From contig CAKZLA010000076.1 in assembly GCA_937124525.1 (NCBI GenBank), positions 1 to 5,291 of the forward strand: DNA of 5,291 nt. The letters are read 5' to 3'. Both the position numbers and the translations under genes were made by a program. Position 1 is the stretch's first letter; each line of letters begins with the position of its first letter. Below the pieces are notes generated by a model. It was not told where the DNA came from, made no database searches, and worked only from the letters and a program-made list of their open reading frames with translations. This document shows, piece after piece, positions 4,234 through 5,291 of this stretch. This stretch comes from an uncultured Desulfobacterium sp. Its GTDB lineage: Bacteria; Desulfobacterota; Desulfobacteria; Desulfobacterales; Desulfobacteraceae.

Positions 4234-5291
4234 TCATGACTGACTGGCTGTATCCTGAGCTTTCCATTTAATATTATAGGCAATGCTGTAAAACACTGGC
4301 ACAATGATCAAGGTCAGCAGGGTAGAGACAAAAAGTCCCCCCATGATGGTCACAGCCATGGCAGAAAACATGGGGTCATAGACCAGGGGAGCCATGCCAA
4401 GAATGGTGGTGCCAGAAGCCATAAACACCGGACGCATACGACTCATGGCGGCATCCAGAATGGCCGAAAGGGGGGGCATCCCCGATCGCAGGCAGATTTC
4501 AATCTGTTCCACCAGCACAATGGCATTTTTGATGAGCATGCCCGAAAGCCCCAGAAACCCAAGAATGGCCATGAACCCAAAGGGCAGTCCCACCAAGAGC
4601 AGCCCTGCGGCAATACCGATGATGGAAAGGGGAACGGTGAGAAAGATGATCAGGGGACGTCGGATGGAATTAAAGAGACCCACCACTGTGATGAACATGC
4701 CAAGGATGCACAGGGGAAATATTTTTTTCAAGGGATCCCTTCCCTCATTGGACTCACTGAATTCACCCTTCCAGGTCATGGTGTACCCCGGAGGCAGTTC
4801 AATGGCGGCCATGCGCTTCTCCATGGATTTACGCACCGGTTCTGCATTGCCATGAATGGGGTTGCCTTTCACGGTGATGGAGCGCTGCTGATCCTGTCGT
4901 TTGATCAGGGGCCACTCCCACTCCTGCCGCACATCAGTGATGGCCTGGCCAATGGGGACAAAGGATTGCCCAAGAGAAGACCATACCTGGACATTTTTAA
5001 GGTTTTCCACGGAGTTTCGTTCCTGGAGGGGGGGACGGGTGATGATGGGAATCAGCTCATCCTTTTCCCGGTAAACTCCGGTGATGACACCCCCGAAATT
5101 CCATTGCAGGGCCTGGGAGAGATCACTTCTGGTAACCCCGATGCGCCGGGCCTGGGATTCGGAAAATTCCGGGCGCAGTACACGTATCTGCTGACGCCAG
5201 TCCGTGCGGATATCCCGGGTGTTGGGGGTGGTCTGCATGATGTCCATGGCCTGCTTTGCCTTGCCCTGGAGATCGTCAATGTTCGGCACCC
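4234..5291 (-). CDS. RND efflux permease, C-terminal part (runs off the right edge)
   Basis: This is the inner-membrane proton-driven pump of an RND tripartite efflux system. About 352 C-terminal residues are visible; full RND permeases are about 1,000-1,050 residues, so roughly the first two thirds lie beyond the window, and the GTG at 5289 is an internal codon, not a start. Visible parts, numbered from 5289: periplasmic porter/docking region 1-185, including ARRIGVTRSDLSQAL (47-61) and ELPPGYTMTWKGEF (164-177, the ending typical before TM8); then TM8 (about 190-208), TM9 (212-233), TM10 (237-262, with GMLIKNAIVLVEQI, whose Lys254 aligns with the proton-relay lysine of AcrB), TM11 (285-304, RPVFMASGTTILGMAPL) and TM12 (309-338, ending VPVFYSIAY). 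The cytoplasmic tail is short. The fold and length of this half look intact. It is upstream of the TolC-family gene on the same strand. Antibiotic, metal or other substrates cannot be distinguished from this half. Confidence 0.93.
   Translation of the reverse strand, partial: VPNIDDLQGKAKQAMDIMQTTPNTRDIRTDWRQQIRVLRPEFSESQARRIGVTRSDLSQALQWNFGGVITGVYREKDELIPIITRPPLQERNSVENLKNVQVWSSLGQSFVPIGQAITDVRQEWEWPLIKRQDQQRSITVKGNPIHGNAEPVRKSMEKRMAAIELPPGYTMTWKGEFSESNEGRDPLKKIFPLCILGMFITVVGLFNSIRRPLIIFLTVPLSIIGIAAGLLLVGLPFGFMAILGFLGLSGMLIKNAIVLVEQIEICLRSGMPPLSAILDAAMSRMRPVFMASGTTILGMAPLVYDPMFSAMAVTIMGGLFVSTLLTLIIVPVFYSIAYNIKWKAQDTASQS

Noticed and set aside
4394..4855. Long plus-strand open frame opposite the RND permease (153 codons)
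   Set aside because: It is the antisense of a clearly conserved transporter region; composition (Met/Arg/Pro-rich) and lack of an RBS mark it as a shadow.
1..5291. tRNA, rRNA, CRISPR array or insertion sequence
   Set aside because: No cloverleaf, conserved rRNA string, regularly spaced repeats or transposase-like frame was found on either strand.

Overview
The window joins two unlike pieces of DNA. Bases 1 to about 1,270 look like part of a T7-like (autographivirus-type) phage genome. They hold the tail of a small membrane protein gene, a homologue of the T7 gene 6 5'-3' exonuclease (a replication and host-DNA-degradation enzyme), a small basic coiled-coil protein, and the first codons of another small ORF. 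All lie on the + strand, tightly packed, with ATA/AGA/AGG-rich codon use. The fragment continues past the left edge, and no integrase or attachment site is visible.

From about 1,280 to the right edge the genes look chromosomal. They resemble genes seen in Desulfobacterota (Deltaproteobacteria), but this is an inference from protein style, not a search. First on the + strand comes a DUF364 (Rossmann-like, putative metal-chelation) protein that seems to have lost its proper N-terminus. It is followed by a type II toxin-antitoxin pair, a ParD-like antitoxin and a RelE/ParE-family toxin, with an autoregulatory-looking promoter and operator. Both TA genes carry a recognisable frameshift: the conserved C-terminal residues of each are intact but in the neighbouring frame.

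On the - strand, converging on the TA pair, are a TolC-family outer-membrane channel (2710-4065) and, upstream of it, the C-terminal part of an RND efflux permease that runs off the right edge. Together they form the end of a tripartite efflux operon. These two genes look intact and are more GC-rich.

Three signals stand out. One is a series of four alternating complementary segments at the end of the phage exonuclease gene, which can form mutually exclusive hairpins, one of them covering the next gene's Shine-Dalgarno. The second is a clustering of small lesions in the left and middle parts (an apparently lost ATGA start and three single-base frameshifts), against none recognised in the efflux genes. 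The third is a repeat-dense stretch of about 90 bp at the phage/chromosome junction. I found no wholly new multi-gene system. The best candidate for something undescribed is the RNA switch-like structure.
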